Positions 14,682 through 23,379 of a DNA stretch of 34,776 bases are shown piece after piece. The position numbers and the translations under genes are program-made. Within the stretch, counting starts at the first letter, position 1; the number at the start of each line of letters is the position of its first letter. This DNA is from SVQP01 sp045603085 (lineage in GTDB: Bacteria > Bacillota > Clostridia > Oscillospirales > CAG-272), in assembly GCA_045603085.1 (NCBI GenBank), contig JAZULL010000011.1, positions 1-34,776 of the forward strand. Reading direction: 5' to 3'. The notes beneath the pieces are model-generated. The model searched no databases and had not been told where the DNA came from. It saw only the letters and a list, made by a program, of their open reading frames with translations.

Positions 14682-17264
14682 CTATATTTGTTTGGCAGCC
14701 AGCTTGCGTACGAAATTGTTGATCTCGTTGCCGATTTGCGTGACCTCGTCCAAAAATTCCTTGGCCGTCATGCGCGAGATGCCGTAACTGACGGCAGAGA
14801 ATTGCAACAGTCTGTCGCCCGTGACCACGCGAATGCTGTAGTCGGGACCCAGCTTGTGCATGACCTGCTCAATATAAGCGTCGGCCGTCTGATCATGCTT
14901 GGTGTAAACCACGCGGTAGCCGTCGTGCACAAAATCCGAGCCTGCACCGTCCTTGACCAAATAGGCGTCAAACACCAGCAGCACGTCGGTCTTGGTATAG
15001 GCGTGGTAGTTGCTCAGCATATCCATCAGCGTCTCTCTGGCCTTTTCAAGGCTGAAATCGGCAATTTCCTTGAGGTCATCCCACGCGAAAATGACGTTAT
15101 AGCCGTCAATAATCAAAAGATTCTTGGGAATGCGCACAGCCCCTTTCTTGCGAGGTGCTTTTCCGTTCGCAATCGTGATCTTGGGCTCGGTGTATTTCTT
15201 GCGGCGGATCGGACCGAACTCGCGAAGCATGATCGCCTCGAGATCCTCATCGCTCAGCTCGTATTTCTTGGCTAGACTCCCTGCCTTGGGAATGACCGCA
15301 ACCGTGTTTTGCGAGAGCGAAATGCCGGCATCCAGATGCTTATGGGCGTCCACCTCTTGCCACGGCACGATCACACCCGCGCCGTGCGAGCAGAATACCG
15401 AATGCGGTGTGTTTTCAAGATCAGCCTCGGGGTCATATCCCGCCGCTGCGATGATCTCCTCGGTGTTGTGGCATGGCTCGTAGCCGTCAGAGATGCAGAA
15501 AAGCCGTCCCGCGCCGCGCGAATAGGCAATGACCTCGCGCGTGTAGTCGTGCAGGGTCGCCACGGGGCTGCGACCTATAATGACCGTGGTGTCCCCGTTG
15601 CCGGATTCGATCTCAAACGATGCCGATCTTGCCTGCAGATCGCTCATGGCGCGACCCGTCAAGCCGCTCGGGATCTCCAAGCGGAACCTATAAAAGGGCT
15701 CCAGCAGGGTACAGCCCGCCTTCATCAGCCCATGCCGTACCGCGCGCAGAGAGGCTTCGCGGAAGTCGCCGCCCTCGGTGTGCCTCAGGTGCGCCTTGCC
15801 CGCCACCAGCGTGATCTTGGTATCGGTCAGCAAAGCACCGATGCAGACGCCGCGGTGATCCTTTTGGTAAAGATTGTGCAGAATCAGCCTCTGCCAGTTG
15901 AGATCCAGCAGGTTTTCCGAGACGCGCGAGTCAAAGATCAAGCCCGTCCCCTTGGGCTGGGGCTCCATGAGCAGTTGCACCTCGGCATAGTGCCGAAGCG
16001 GCTCGAAATGTCCCACGCCGACCGTTTTTGCGGCGATTTTTTCTTTATAAAGGATCTTGCCCGCATCAAGCTCGCAATCAATGCCGAATCTTTCAAAAAT
16101 CAAGCGTTTTAAGAGGTCGATCTGCACCTCGCCCATCAGCCTTGCCTCAATCTGCCCAAACTCCGCATTCCAGCAAAGGTGCAGGGAAGGCTCTTCCTCC
16201 TCCAGCTCCTTGAGCTTTGGAAAATAGAGTGTCGGGTCGCATTCGGGCGGCAGTCCTATGCGGTAAGAGAGCACCGGCTCGAGGATCGGCTTGCAGGTGT
16301 CGGATTCAAGTCCAAGACCCTGACCGATGTAGGTAGCCGAAAGCCCCGGCACAGCGCAGATCTCACCAGCGCCCACGCTGTCAACCTGCTCGAATTTGTC
16401 GCCCGAATACAGACGGATCTGGCTGACCTTTTCACTCACTTTTTTGCCGTCGGCTGAGAGATAGGTGATCTCGTCGCGCGCCGAGAGTGTGCCGCCCGTC
16501 AGCTTGATATAGGTCAGACGTGCACTGCCCGCACGCGCGATCTTATAAACCTTGGCGCCAAAGCCTCGGTCCCCGTATATGGGCGAGAGGGTCAGCTTGT
16601 CCAGCATTTCCAAAAGAAAATCCACACCCTGCATGCGAAGCGCCGAGCCAAACAGGCAAGGGAACAGCCTGCGCGCAGAGATCAGCTCTGCAATATCCGC
16701 GTCCTCGATTGGCTCGCCCGTGAGAAAGCTGTCAAGAAAGTCCTCGTGCACAAGGGCCAGACGCTCGTCGAGAACGTGCTTGTCCTCGTCCTCGTAAAAT
16801 GCGCAAACGCGGCCGTCCAGCGCGCGGGCAAGCTCGCCCGCCATCTCTTCCTTTAGCTTGATGGCCACGTCGGTTTTGTTGACAAAAATAAAGGTGGGCA
16901 CGCTGTAATAAGAGAGCAGCTGCCAGAGCGTGCGCGTGTGATTCTGCACGCCGTCCGTGCCGCTGACGACTAAGATCGCGTAGTCAAGAAGAGACAAGAC
17001 TCTCTCGGTCTCAGCCGAAAAATCCACGTGTCCGGGGGTGTCCAGCAGGATAAAATCGCAATGCTCGCTTGAAAAACGCGCCTGCTTGGAGAACACGGTA
17101 ATGCCGCGCTCGCGCTCCATGGCGTGCGTGTCGAGATAGGTGTTTTTGTGATCCACGCGACCCATGGTGCGGATCCTGCCCGAAAGATAGAGCAACGCCT
17201 CGGAAAGCGTTGTCTTGCCCGCGTCAACGTGAGCCAGGATTCCTATAGTCAGCTTTTTCTTCAT
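14682..17264 (-). CDS. TetM/EF-G-like ribosomal GTPase fused to YacP/Rae1-type NYN nuclease
   Basis: An 860-residue fusion. Residues 1 to about 650 follow the EF-G/TetM plan: G1 AHVDAGKT (11-18), switch I RGITVFS (53-59), G3 DTPGH (75-79), G4 NKTD (129-132), then domains II to V. After a Lys/Arg-rich linker, residues 715-860 match B. subtilis YacP (Rae1), an endoribonuclease that cuts mRNA in the ribosomal A site: IDGYN (D720), VFDA (D766), TADAYIE (D795) and VTGD (D817) keep the acidic residues. True TetM proteins end near residue 640. The ATG at 17264 follows GGAAAGGAG; the longer in-frame start lacks a site. It is monocistronic and divergent from the uracil permease. Tetracycline protection is possible but not implied by the fusion. 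Confidence 0.9.
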   Translation of the reverse strand: MKKKLTIGILAHVDAGKTTLSEALLYLSGRIRTMGRVDHKNTYLDTHAMERERGITVFSKQARFSSEHCDFILLDTPGHVDFSAETERVLSLLDYAILVVSGTDGVQNHTRTLWQLLSYYSVPTFIFVNKTDVAIKLKEEMAGELARALDGRVCAFYEDEDKHVLDERLALVHEDFLDSFLTGEPIEDADIAELISARRLFPCLFGSALRMQGVDFLLEMLDKLTLSPIYGDRGFGAKVYKIARAGSARLTYIKLTGGTLSARDEITYLSADGKKVSEKVSQIRLYSGDKFEQVDSVGAGEICAVPGLSATYIGQGLGLESDTCKPILEPVLSYRIGLPPECDPTLYFPKLKELEEEEPSLHLCWNAEFGQIEARLMGEVQIDLLKRLIFERFGIDCELDAGKILYKEKIAAKTVGVGHFEPLRHYAEVQLLMEPQPKGTGLIFDSRVSENLLDLNWQRLILHNLYQKDHRGVCIGALLTDTKITLVAGKAHLRHTEGGDFREASLRAVRHGLMKAGCTLLEPFYRFRLEIPSGLTGRAMSDLQARSASFEIESGNGDTTVIIGRSPVATLHDYTREVIAYSRGAGRLFCISDGYEPCHNTEEIIAAAGYDPEADLENTPHSVFCSHGAGVIVPWQEVDAHKHLDAGISLSQNTVAVIPKAGSLAKKYELSDEDLEAIMLREFGPIRRKKYTEPKITIANGKAPRKKGAVRIPKNLLIIDGYNVIFAWDDLKEIADFSLEKARETLMDMLSNYHAYTKTDVLLVFDAYLVKDGAGSDFVHDGYRVVYTKHDQTADAYIEQVMHKLGPDYSIRVVTGDRLLQFSAVSYGISRMTAKEFLDEVTQIGNEINNFVRKLAAKQI

Positions 17265-17296
17265 GCGCCGTCTCCTTTCCGGAAAAATCATCTTAT

Positions 17297-17325
17297 ATTT
17301 TACCATATTTCCGAGCAAATTACAA
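17297..17325 (-). promoter_or_regulatory. Promoter of the GTPase-NYN gene
   Basis: On the minus strand TTGTAA (17325-17320), a 17-base spacer and TAAAAT (17302-17297). The leader is only about 25 bases, with no room for the long attenuator seen ahead of tetM. Confidence 0.65.
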
Positions 17326-17394
17326 GATGGGGCATTGCGACAAAATCACCAAAATCCGCGCATGCTTCTTGTGCTGTTTTTTCGACATATCTCG

Positions 17395-17423
17395 TTGACA
17401 AATACCATATATTGTGATAAAAT
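17395..17423 (+). promoter_or_regulatory. Promoter of the uracil permease gene
   Basis: TTGACA (17395-17400), a 17-base spacer and TAAAAT (17418-17423). Transcription would begin near 17430, leaving a 65-base structured leader. Confidence 0.82.
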
Positions 17424-17436
17424 TTGAAGTAAGGGC

Positions 17437-17476
17437 CTGACAGGCACAATATGCTGTCAGAAATCCGGAAAATTTC
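17437..17476 (+). promoter_or_regulatory. Structured 5-prime leader of the permease mRNA
   Basis: CTGACAG-G-CA pairs with TGCTGTCAG (17437-17446 with 17452-17460, one bulged G, loop CAATA). A second small stem, GAAAT/ATTTC (17460-17464 with 17472-17476), lies just before the ribosome binding site at 17480-17487. It matches no riboswitch or PyrR-binding consensus that I recognise. Control of permease translation is plausible but unproven. Confidence 0.4.
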
Positions 17477-17494
17477 ATAAAGGGGAGAAAAACC

Positions 17495-19264
17495 ATGGCT
17501 AAAAACTTAGTTTACGACATCCATGACAAGCCGAAATTCGGCAACCTGATCATCTTCGCCATTCAGCAATTGCTTGCCATCCTGGCAGCCACCATTGCAG
17601 TTCCCACCATCATCGGCATTCCCACGCAGATTCCTGCCGCCATCTTCGGTGCAGGCGTAGGCACGCTGATCTACCAGCTGTTCACCAAATTCAAGAGCCC
17701 AGTATTCCTTGGCAGCTCGTTTGCATTCCTTAGCTCCTTGAGTGTTGCTCTTGCATTCGGTTATTTCGGCATCGTAACCGGCGCAGTCGTTGCAGGCCTT
17801 GTTTACGTAGTGCTTGCTCTGATCATTGCAATCGCCGGCACAAACTGGGTTAACAAGCTCATGCCCCCCGTTATTATCGGCCCGACCGTTACCATCATCG
17901 GTCTGTCGCTGGCAGGTGCTGCTATGGGTGACATTGTCAAGGCCAATGCAGACGCTGTCAACGGCGGCTACAACCTGGTCGGTCTGCTTTGCGGTCTGAT
18001 CACCTTCCTGACCGTTGTCATCTGCTCCACCCAGAAGAAGTTCACCATGCCCAAGCTGATCCCGTTCATTCTGGGTATCATCGCAGGCTATGCTGCCGCA
18101 TCCGTATTCACCGTGATCGGCCTTGTTACAAAGATTGAGTATCTCCAGATCATCAACTGGGATCCCGTCGTCAATAACTTTGTCAACTCTGACGGCACCT
18201 TCAAGGGTATCGAGGCCTTCTTCAGCGTGCCCAAGTTCGCACTTGTTGAGGGTATCAAGGAGCTGATCAGCGGCAATATGTCCGAGGAAGTGCTGAACGC
18301 TAACGGCGCAGCAGCTCCATTGATCGACTTTGCAAACATCAAGGGCTCTCTTGGCAATATCGCAACCGTTGTCGTTGCCTTCCTGCCCGTTGCTCTGGTT
18401 GTATTTGCAGAGCATATTGCTGACCATAAGAACCTCTCCACCATCATTGACCGCGACCTGATCAAGGAGCCCGGTCTGTCCCGCACTCTGCTTGGCGACG
18501 GCGTTGGCTCTATTATGGGTACGCTGTTCGGCATTTGCCCCAACACCACCTACGGCGAGTCCGTCGGCTGTGTTGCAATCACGGGTAACGCCTCTGTTAT
18601 CACCATCACCGTTACCGCATTCATGTGCATCGGTCTGTCCTTCATCAGCCCGCTGATGGTGCTGCTGCAGTCCATTCCGTCCTGTGTCATGGGCGGCGTT
18701 TGCCTGACGCTGTACGGCTTTATCGCTGTGTCCGGTCTGAAGATGTTCAAGGATCTGGATCTGAACGAGAGCAAGAACCTGTTCGTCGTATCCGCAATCC
18801 TGATCGCGGGCATCGGCGGTCTGAGCATTCAGATCCCCTATGCAATCGCAGACAACGGTGCTGTTGCAAAGACCATTCAGATCACCGCTATCGCAACCGC
18901 ACTCCTGCTGGGTATCCTGACCAACTTCGTTTTGTCCAAGTTCGACGACAAGAAAAAAGACGTAGCTGATGAGCAGGCTCCCGTAAAGGAAACGAAGGCA
19001 TCTAAGCCTTCTCGCGAAGTGACCGTAAATAAGGTTACGTTCGGCATTCTCGCGATTCTTTTCAATGCATATGGTGTTCCATGCTTCCTTCAGGGCAAGA
19101 CCAAGACCGGCGTTATGAGAATTGTTCTGTGTTTCGTGACCTTTGGCGTGATTGGTATCATTAACGTGATCAAGGGTATCATTCTTGGTGTCCGGATTCT
19201 GCAGATGACCGACGAAGAATACGAGGCTAAGAAGAATACCATTTCTTCCGGTATTCCCGTATAA
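17495..19264 (+). CDS. NCS2 uracil/xanthine permease with C-terminal TM2-like domain
   Basis: A 589-residue nucleobase:cation symporter. The NCS2 core (residues about 15-475) has about 12-14 membrane segments and the family motifs AIQQLLAILAATIAVP, VFAEHIADHKN and ICPNTTYGESVG, the last carrying the substrate-site Glu. These fit UraA/PyrP-type uracil permeases better than xanthine permeases, though purines cannot be excluded. After a charged linker (about 478-510) the protein adds residues 512-575, which resemble a TM2 domain: two membrane segments around GVPCFLQGKTKTGV. This extension is absent from ordinary UraA (about 430 residues). A structured leader and its own promoter precede it; a terminator follows. 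Confidence 0.9.
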   Translation: MAKNLVYDIHDKPKFGNLIIFAIQQLLAILAATIAVPTIIGIPTQIPAAIFGAGVGTLIYQLFTKFKSPVFLGSSFAFLSSLSVALAFGYFGIVTGAVVAGLVYVVLALIIAIAGTNWVNKLMPPVIIGPTVTIIGLSLAGAAMGDIVKANADAVNGGYNLVGLLCGLITFLTVVICSTQKKFTMPKLIPFILGIIAGYAAASVFTVIGLVTKIEYLQIINWDPVVNNFVNSDGTFKGIEAFFSVPKFALVEGIKELISGNMSEEVLNANGAAAPLIDFANIKGSLGNIATVVVAFLPVALVVFAEHIADHKNLSTIIDRDLIKEPGLSRTLLGDGVGSIMGTLFGICPNTTYGESVGCVAITGNASVITITVTAFMCIGLSFISPLMVLLQSIPSCVMGGVCLTLYGFIAVSGLKMFKDLDLNESKNLFVVSAILIAGIGGLSIQIPYAIADNGAVAKTIQITAIATALLLGILTNFVLSKFDDKKKDVADEQAPVKETKASKPSREVTVNKVTFGILAILFNAYGVPCFLQGKTKTGVMRIVLCFVTFGVIGIINVIKGIILGVRILQMTDEEYEAKKNTISSGIPV

Positions 19265-19285
19265 AAAAGAACAGATGCTCAATAC

Positions 19286-19319
19286 AAAAAAGAAGCCGCC
19301 CCAAGGCGGCCTCTTTTTT
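19286..19319 (+). terminator. Terminator of the permease gene
   Basis: A 15-bp stem with a CCAA loop (19286-19300 with 19305-19319) and a core of GCCGCC/GGCGGC, ending in a run of T. Confidence 0.92.
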
Positions 19320-19322
19320 ATG

Positions 19323-19351
19323 TTGCAAAATTTGCGCGGATGTGATACAAT
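19323..19351 (+). promoter_or_regulatory. Promoter of the MalY/PatB-like gene
   Basis: TTGCAA (19323-19328), a 17-base spacer and TACAAT (19346-19351). The segment TGTGATACAATAT recurs at the SGNH gene promoter (28830-28842). Confidence 0.72.
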
Positions 19352-19383
19352 ATATGCAATGAATCAAAAGGGGACGGATACCT

Positions 19384-20589
19384 ATGAAATACGATTTTAC
19401 CACCATTATGGACCGCCAGGGCAAGGATGCGCTTGCCGTTGACGCGCTGGGACACGGCTGGGCACCCGCCGCACCCGAAGAGGGCTTTGACGCCATTCCC
19501 ATGTGGGTCGCAGATATGAATTTTCCCGCTGTGCCTACCATCACCGAGGCCATCCGCCAAAGATTGGATCACCCCGCGTTTGGCTATTTTGAGGCAAGGG
19601 AAGAGTATTATGACTCTATCATCCGCTGGCAGAGAGAGCGTAACGGCGTGGTGGGACTTCGTCCCGAGCACATAGGCTACGAAAACGGTGTGCTGGGCGG
19701 TGTGGTATCCGCGCTGAATACGTTTTGCTCGCGCGGCGACAACGTGCTGGTTCTCAGCCCCCTGTACGTAGGATTTCGCGGCTCGCTGGATAATAACGGC
19801 TATCACATCATTGAAAGCCGCCTTGTGCAGGATGCAGAGGGCGTGTGGCGCATCGACTTTGCCGACGTGGAGCAAAAGATCGTGCAGAATCATATCCATG
19901 CCGCCATCTTCTGCTCGCCCCATAATCCAACGGGTCGCGTGTGGGAGCGGTGGGAGATCGAAAAGATCATGGAGCTGTACCGCAAGCACGACGTGTACGT
20001 GGTATCGGACGAGATCTGGTCGGACATTTTGCTGGACGGTCATAAGCACATCCCCACCCAGTCGGTCAGCGAGGATGCAAGACAGAGAACCGTGGCAATG
20101 TACGCCCCTTCCAAAACCTTCAATTTAGCGGGCTTGATCGGCGCGTATCACATTATCTATAACGACCGCATCCGCGACCGCGTGGATAAGGAATCCTCGC
20201 TCTCGCACTACAATTCCATGAACATGCTTTCTATGTACGCACTCATTGGCGCATACAAGGACGAGGGTCACGAATGGGTAAACGAGCTCTGCTGCGTGCT
20301 GTCCGAAAACGTGGACTTTGCCTGCAGGTATATCGACGAGCATTTTAAGGGCGTCAAGGTATTCCACCCGCAGGGCACCTACATGCTGTTTATCGACTGC
20401 GCCGAGTGGCTGGAGCAGCACCAAAAGACGCTGGACGAGCTGGTTGCGGCAGGCTGCAGAGTCGGCGTGACCTGGCAGGATGGCCGCGTGCACGGCGGCA
20501 CGACGCACATCCGCCTCAATCTCGCGTTGCCGCTGACCCGCGTCAAGGAAGCCTTTGACAGGCTGGATAAGTACGTGTTCAACGCATAA
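19384..20589 (+). CDS. PLP-dependent cystathionine beta-lyase, MalY/PatB type
   Basis: A 401-residue fold-type I aminotransferase-like enzyme. The N-terminus with AIPMWVADMNF is the MalY/PatB signature. CSPHNPTGRVW, VVSDEIWSDI (Asp for the PLP nitrogen) and APSKTFNLAGL (Schiff-base lysine K244) follow, and the C-terminal THIRLNLA holds the carboxylate-binding Arg. Members cleave cystathionine to homocysteine or act as C-S lyases; some also regulate. Length fits (about 390-400). No methionine gene is adjacent. It is monocistronic, with its own promoter and a terminator directly behind. Confidence 0.92.
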   Translation: MKYDFTTIMDRQGKDALAVDALGHGWAPAAPEEGFDAIPMWVADMNFPAVPTITEAIRQRLDHPAFGYFEAREEYYDSIIRWQRERNGVVGLRPEHIGYENGVLGGVVSALNTFCSRGDNVLVLSPLYVGFRGSLDNNGYHIIESRLVQDAEGVWRIDFADVEQKIVQNHIHAAIFCSPHNPTGRVWERWEIEKIMELYRKHDVYVVSDEIWSDILLDGHKHIPTQSVSEDARQRTVAMYAPSKTFNLAGLIGAYHIIYNDRIRDRVDKESSLSHYNSMNMLSMYALIGAYKDEGHEWVNELCCVLSENVDFACRYIDEHFKGVKVFHPQGTYMLFIDCAEWLEQHQKTLDELVAAGCRVGVTWQDGRVHGGTTHIRLNLALPLTRVKEAFDRLDKYVFNA

Positions 20590-20593
20590 AAAT

Positions 20594-20619
20594 AAAGGCT
20601 GAGCCGCGGCTCAGCCTTT
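20594..20619. terminator. Palindromic bidirectional terminator
   Basis: A perfect 26-base palindrome (AAAGGCTGAG and its complement around CCGCGG), flanked by A and T runs, set between the convergent aminotransferase and ABC permease genes. Confidence 0.88.
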
Positions 20620-20622
20620 TGC

Positions 20623-21405
20623 TTATAAAATATCCTTTTTGTTATATTTTACGTAAGCCACGATGACCGACAGCACGCAAAGCGCCATGCCGATGATCAG
20701 GTATTTCCATTCGATCGCGCAGTGCTCAAGAATGTAGGTGCCGTTGGTGTAAGCAAAGGGCGTTGCATACTTGAGAAATTTAACCTCTTCGGAGAGGTTG
20801 GCCAGAACGTTGATAAAGTAGAACCCAAGAGAGACGCCAAGGCCGATGCCGATACCGCCGCGGCGCAGAAATGCCGAAATGCCGAAGCACAAAAGGGCAA
20901 TTTCAAGCTGCAATGCGAAATAGGAAGCAAACAGCCACGCCATCTTGGCGGCATCCACCGTCTCGCCAATGGCTGCAACCCCGATCAGCGTCACAACAAT
21001 GACGGACAGGTTGAGAATGACCAGCTGTGCAAGCACAGCCAGCAGCTTGGAGGTGACAGCCTGCGAGCGTGAGAGCGGCTGGGTCAGGAGCAGCTCGGCG
21101 GTGCGGTCACGCTGCTCCTTGGCAAGCGCGCCGATGCCTGCGATCGCGGCAAAGATCGCGCCGCCGATGCCAAGCGTTTCGCCGCACTCCAGCGCGAAAT
21201 AACTCAAAAAGTCACCCGTCAGCATTTCCATGCCAAAGGCGTCCGAGAAAGCCCCCATGTTGGCAAACATGTCGCTAAGCTCACCCATCTGCTCCTTCAT
21301 TTCGGGATAGATGATCACACAGATCAGCAGCATAAAGGAAAGGGCGGCAGACCAGATGATCAGCGAGAGTCTGCTTCTTCTCATTTCATGTAAAAACAGC
21401 GTCAT
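20623..21405 (-). CDS. ABC-2 type transporter permease
   Basis: A 260-residue integral membrane protein with about six hydrophobic segments (near residues 17-35, 72-95, 115-145, 150-170, 180-200 and 230-250). Its cytosolic stretch EQRDRTAELLLTQPLSRSQ is the coupling-helix motif typical of ABC-2 permeases. Its ATG overlaps the TGA of the ATPase gene by four bases (ATGA), so the two are translated as a pair. It is the last gene of the SdpR/SdpI-led operon. The substrate is unknown; export of a peptide or a stress-related lipid would suit the context. Confidence 0.9.
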   Translation of the reverse strand: MTLFLHEMRRSRLSLIIWSAALSFMLLICVIIYPEMKEQMGELSDMFANMGAFSDAFGMEMLTGDFLSYFALECGETLGIGGAIFAAIAGIGALAKEQRDRTAELLLTQPLSRSQAVTSKLLAVLAQLVILNLSVIVVTLIGVAAIGETVDAAKMAWLFASYFALQLEIALLCFGISAFLRRGGIGIGLGVSLGFYFINVLANLSEEVKFLKYATPFAYTNGTYILEHCAIEWKYLIIGMALCVLSVIVAYVKYNKKDIL

Positions 21406-22283
21406 ACCGTCTCCTCCTTTTCCTGATAGTAGTGCAGAAAGATCTCGTCCAGATCGGGGTCTGTTACCGAGAAATCCGAGAAGGAAAGGGTAGAGAGCAG
21501 TCCCAGCAGCTCGGTACTGCTGCCGTCGTACAAAAACTGCACCGCATCTTCCTCGATTTGTACGTCCTTGATGCAGTCAAGATCGGGCAGAGAGGTAGCA
21601 CCGCGCAGCGAGACGCGCTTGACGCCGGTGTGACCGAGATTGTGCACGCTGTCCGAGACCAGCAGCTGTCCCTGACGGATCACCGCCGCATGCTTGCAGT
21701 AGCGTTGCACCTCGGAAAGCACGTGTGAGGAAAGAAAAACCGTCGCGCCTGCGGCGTTCCGCTCCTCAAGAATGGTGTAAAATTCCTTTTGCATCAAGGG
21801 ATCAAGACCGCCGGTCGGCTCATCCATGACGATCAGCTCGGGAGAATGCTGCAGAGCGGCCACAATGCCAACCTTTTTGCGGTTGCCAAGTGAGAGCTGA
21901 TCGATCTTGCGGTCGGGGTCAAGCGAGAGGCGGTCGCAAAGGCGCACCGTTTCATTGGAGCAGTCTGCTCCACGCAATTTCGCGCACAGCCTGAGCTGCT
22001 CCTTGACCGTCATGCCGCTGTAAAAGTTGGCCTCACCGGGCAAATAGCCTGTGCGTGCCAGAATTTCCTTGCTATGCTTGGTCACGTCCATCCCCAGCAC
22101 CTGCGCCGTGCCGCTTGTAGGGCGGATCAGCCCCAGCAGGGTACGGATCAGCGTGGATTTCCCCGCGCCGTTAGGGCCGATGAATCCGAAAAAGTCACCC
22201 TCGGGGACACAAAGATCCAGCTCCACGATACCGCGGGATTTTCCGTAATATTTTGTCAGCTTTTCGGTTTGTATCGCGTTCAT
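21402..22283 (-). CDS. ABC transporter ATP-binding protein
   Basis: A 293-residue nucleotide-binding subunit: Walker A GPNGAGKST, then a signature motif reading LSLGNRKKV (in place of LSGGQ), Walker B LIVMDEPTGGLDPL and the switch His in SSHVLSEV. The last 80 or so residues form the small C-terminal domain of drug/peptide exporter ATPases. It starts one base after the SdpI-like gene stops and overlaps the permease start by four bases, so all four genes of the operon are tightly coupled. Confidence 0.94.
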   Translation of the reverse strand: MNAIQTEKLTKYYGKSRGIVELDLCVPEGDFFGFIGPNGAGKSTLIRTLLGLIRPTSGTAQVLGMDVTKHSKEILARTGYLPGEANFYSGMTVKEQLRLCAKLRGADCSNETVRLCDRLSLDPDRKIDQLSLGNRKKVGIVAALQHSPELIVMDEPTGGLDPLMQKEFYTILEERNAAGATVFLSSHVLSEVQRYCKHAAVIRQGQLLVSDSVHNLGHTGVKRVSLRGATSLPDLDCIKDVQIEEDAVQFLYDGSSTELLGLLSTLSFSDFSVTDPDLDEIFLHYYQEKEETV

Positions 22284-22284
22284 A

Positions 22285-23379
22285 TTAATTTCCTCCGACT
22301 TGCTTTACAAGCTGATCGTAAAGAGAACGTGTTGCCTCGTCGCTCTCAAGTCCCACCACCAGTACCTTGCCGTCTACTCGGATGACCACGCAGGACGTGG
22401 CCTTGGTGTAGGTATAGCGGGTATAGTTGCCGAATTCCTCGTTGTTGAAGGTGCCCAGCAGCAGCGTAGCCGAGCCAAAGCCCATGACGCGCTGTCCGGG
22501 GATATCGGTCTCTCTGAATTCTATGCTCTCAATATCCGTGTATTTGACCGTCGTTTGTTCATAATAAGTCGAATCCACACTAAAGGACTCCTCACCGACG
22601 GTCGCGGTAACGTCGCCCGTAAACATCAATACGGTAAAAGAGGGGATCATGATAGCAAGCATGACCACAGTAATGATGATCGCCACCTTGCTGTCCTTGC
22701 GCTTGGCCGCCTGCGACAGGGGAGAAATTTCGCCCGCCGCCACCTGCTTTTTGTACAGACGGTAGGAATAAACCATAGGAACTACAGCCACGACGAGCAG
22801 CAGCACGAACATGAAAATACTGATCAGAGTCACAGGCAGAAATACGCCAAGCAGCGCCACAAGGCCGCAGATAAACCATACCTTGCCCGCAAAGCGGTGC
22901 GTGGCGTTCCAGTTGGCCTCGCTTGCCAGCGTCCACAAGATCCTGATGCCCATGGTGCGGTTTTGCTTGCATTTGGGCAGATAGTTGCCCATAAACATCA
23001 ATCCAACACCAAGCAGGATCGAGATGACCCAACTCATGTTGACATCCAGTCCAAACGCCGTGGCATATACCAGGCCGTTGAGATACAGACTCAGCACCGG
23101 CATGATCCACAGCACCATGAAAAAGACCTTGCGGCTCTGATCGCGGTGCTTGTTATCGGCCGCCGTTATGACAATGCAAACCCAATGCATGACCAGCAAA
23201 AACAGCGGCAGGAACAAAACACCGAATGCCGCCCCCGCATATCCGTCGGGATCACCGTTCACGCTCCAATGAATGGCCATCTGCTCGGGCAAGGTATCCC
23301 ATACGATCAGACCGAAAATCATGGGGAGCAAAATGACAAGGGAAGAGAGTAAAATCATCCATTTATTCTGTTTTATCAT
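22285..23379 (-). CDS. sdpI: SdpI-like membrane protein with DUF1648 and C-terminal PH-like domain
   Basis: A 364-residue protein. Residues about 5-70 form a DUF1648 segment (DTLPEQMAIHWSVNGDPDGY). Several membrane helices follow, including the SdpI-type NYLPKCKQNRTMGIRI and SEANWNATHRFAGK. The last 100 or so residues after a final helix are soluble and look like a bacterial PH domain. B. subtilis SdpI (about 207 residues) gives immunity to the SDP killing peptide and relays its presence to the repressor SdpR. This protein is longer, and no sdpC toxin gene is in the window. It overlaps the sdpR-like gene by 17 bases. Immunity or signal reception is inferred from family and neighbours. Confidence 0.85.
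   Translation of the reverse strand: MIKQNKWMILLSSLVILLPMIFGLIVWDTLPEQMAIHWSVNGDPDGYAGAAFGVLFLPLFLLVMHWVCIVITAADNKHRDQSRKVFFMVLWIMPVLSLYLNGLVYATAFGLDVNMSWVISILLGVGLMFMGNYLPKCKQNRTMGIRILWTLASEANWNATHRFAGKVWFICGLVALLGVFLPVTLISIFMFVLLLVVAVVPMVYSYRLYKKQVAAGEISPLSQAAKRKDSKVAIIITVVMLAIMIPSFTVLMFTGDVTATVGEESFSVDSTYYEQTTVKYTDIESIEFRETDIPGQRVMGFGSATLLLGTFNNEEFGNYTRYTYTKATSCVVIRVDGKVLVVGLESDEATRSLYDQLVKQVGGN

Noticed and set aside
14682..17264. Plain tetracycline-resistance gene
   Set aside because: The protein is over 200 residues longer than TetM and carries a nuclease domain, and the attenuator leader of tetM is absent, so resistance should not be assumed.
17507..19282. 591-codon open frame opposite the uracil permease
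   Set aside because: Antisense shadow of a strongly supported membrane protein; translation is rich in Asp, Asn, Cys and Gln with no domain pattern.
22300..23352. 350-codon plus-strand frame opposite the SdpI-like gene
   Set aside because: Antisense frame, rich in His, Arg and Gln, without motifs; the minus-strand gene is clear.
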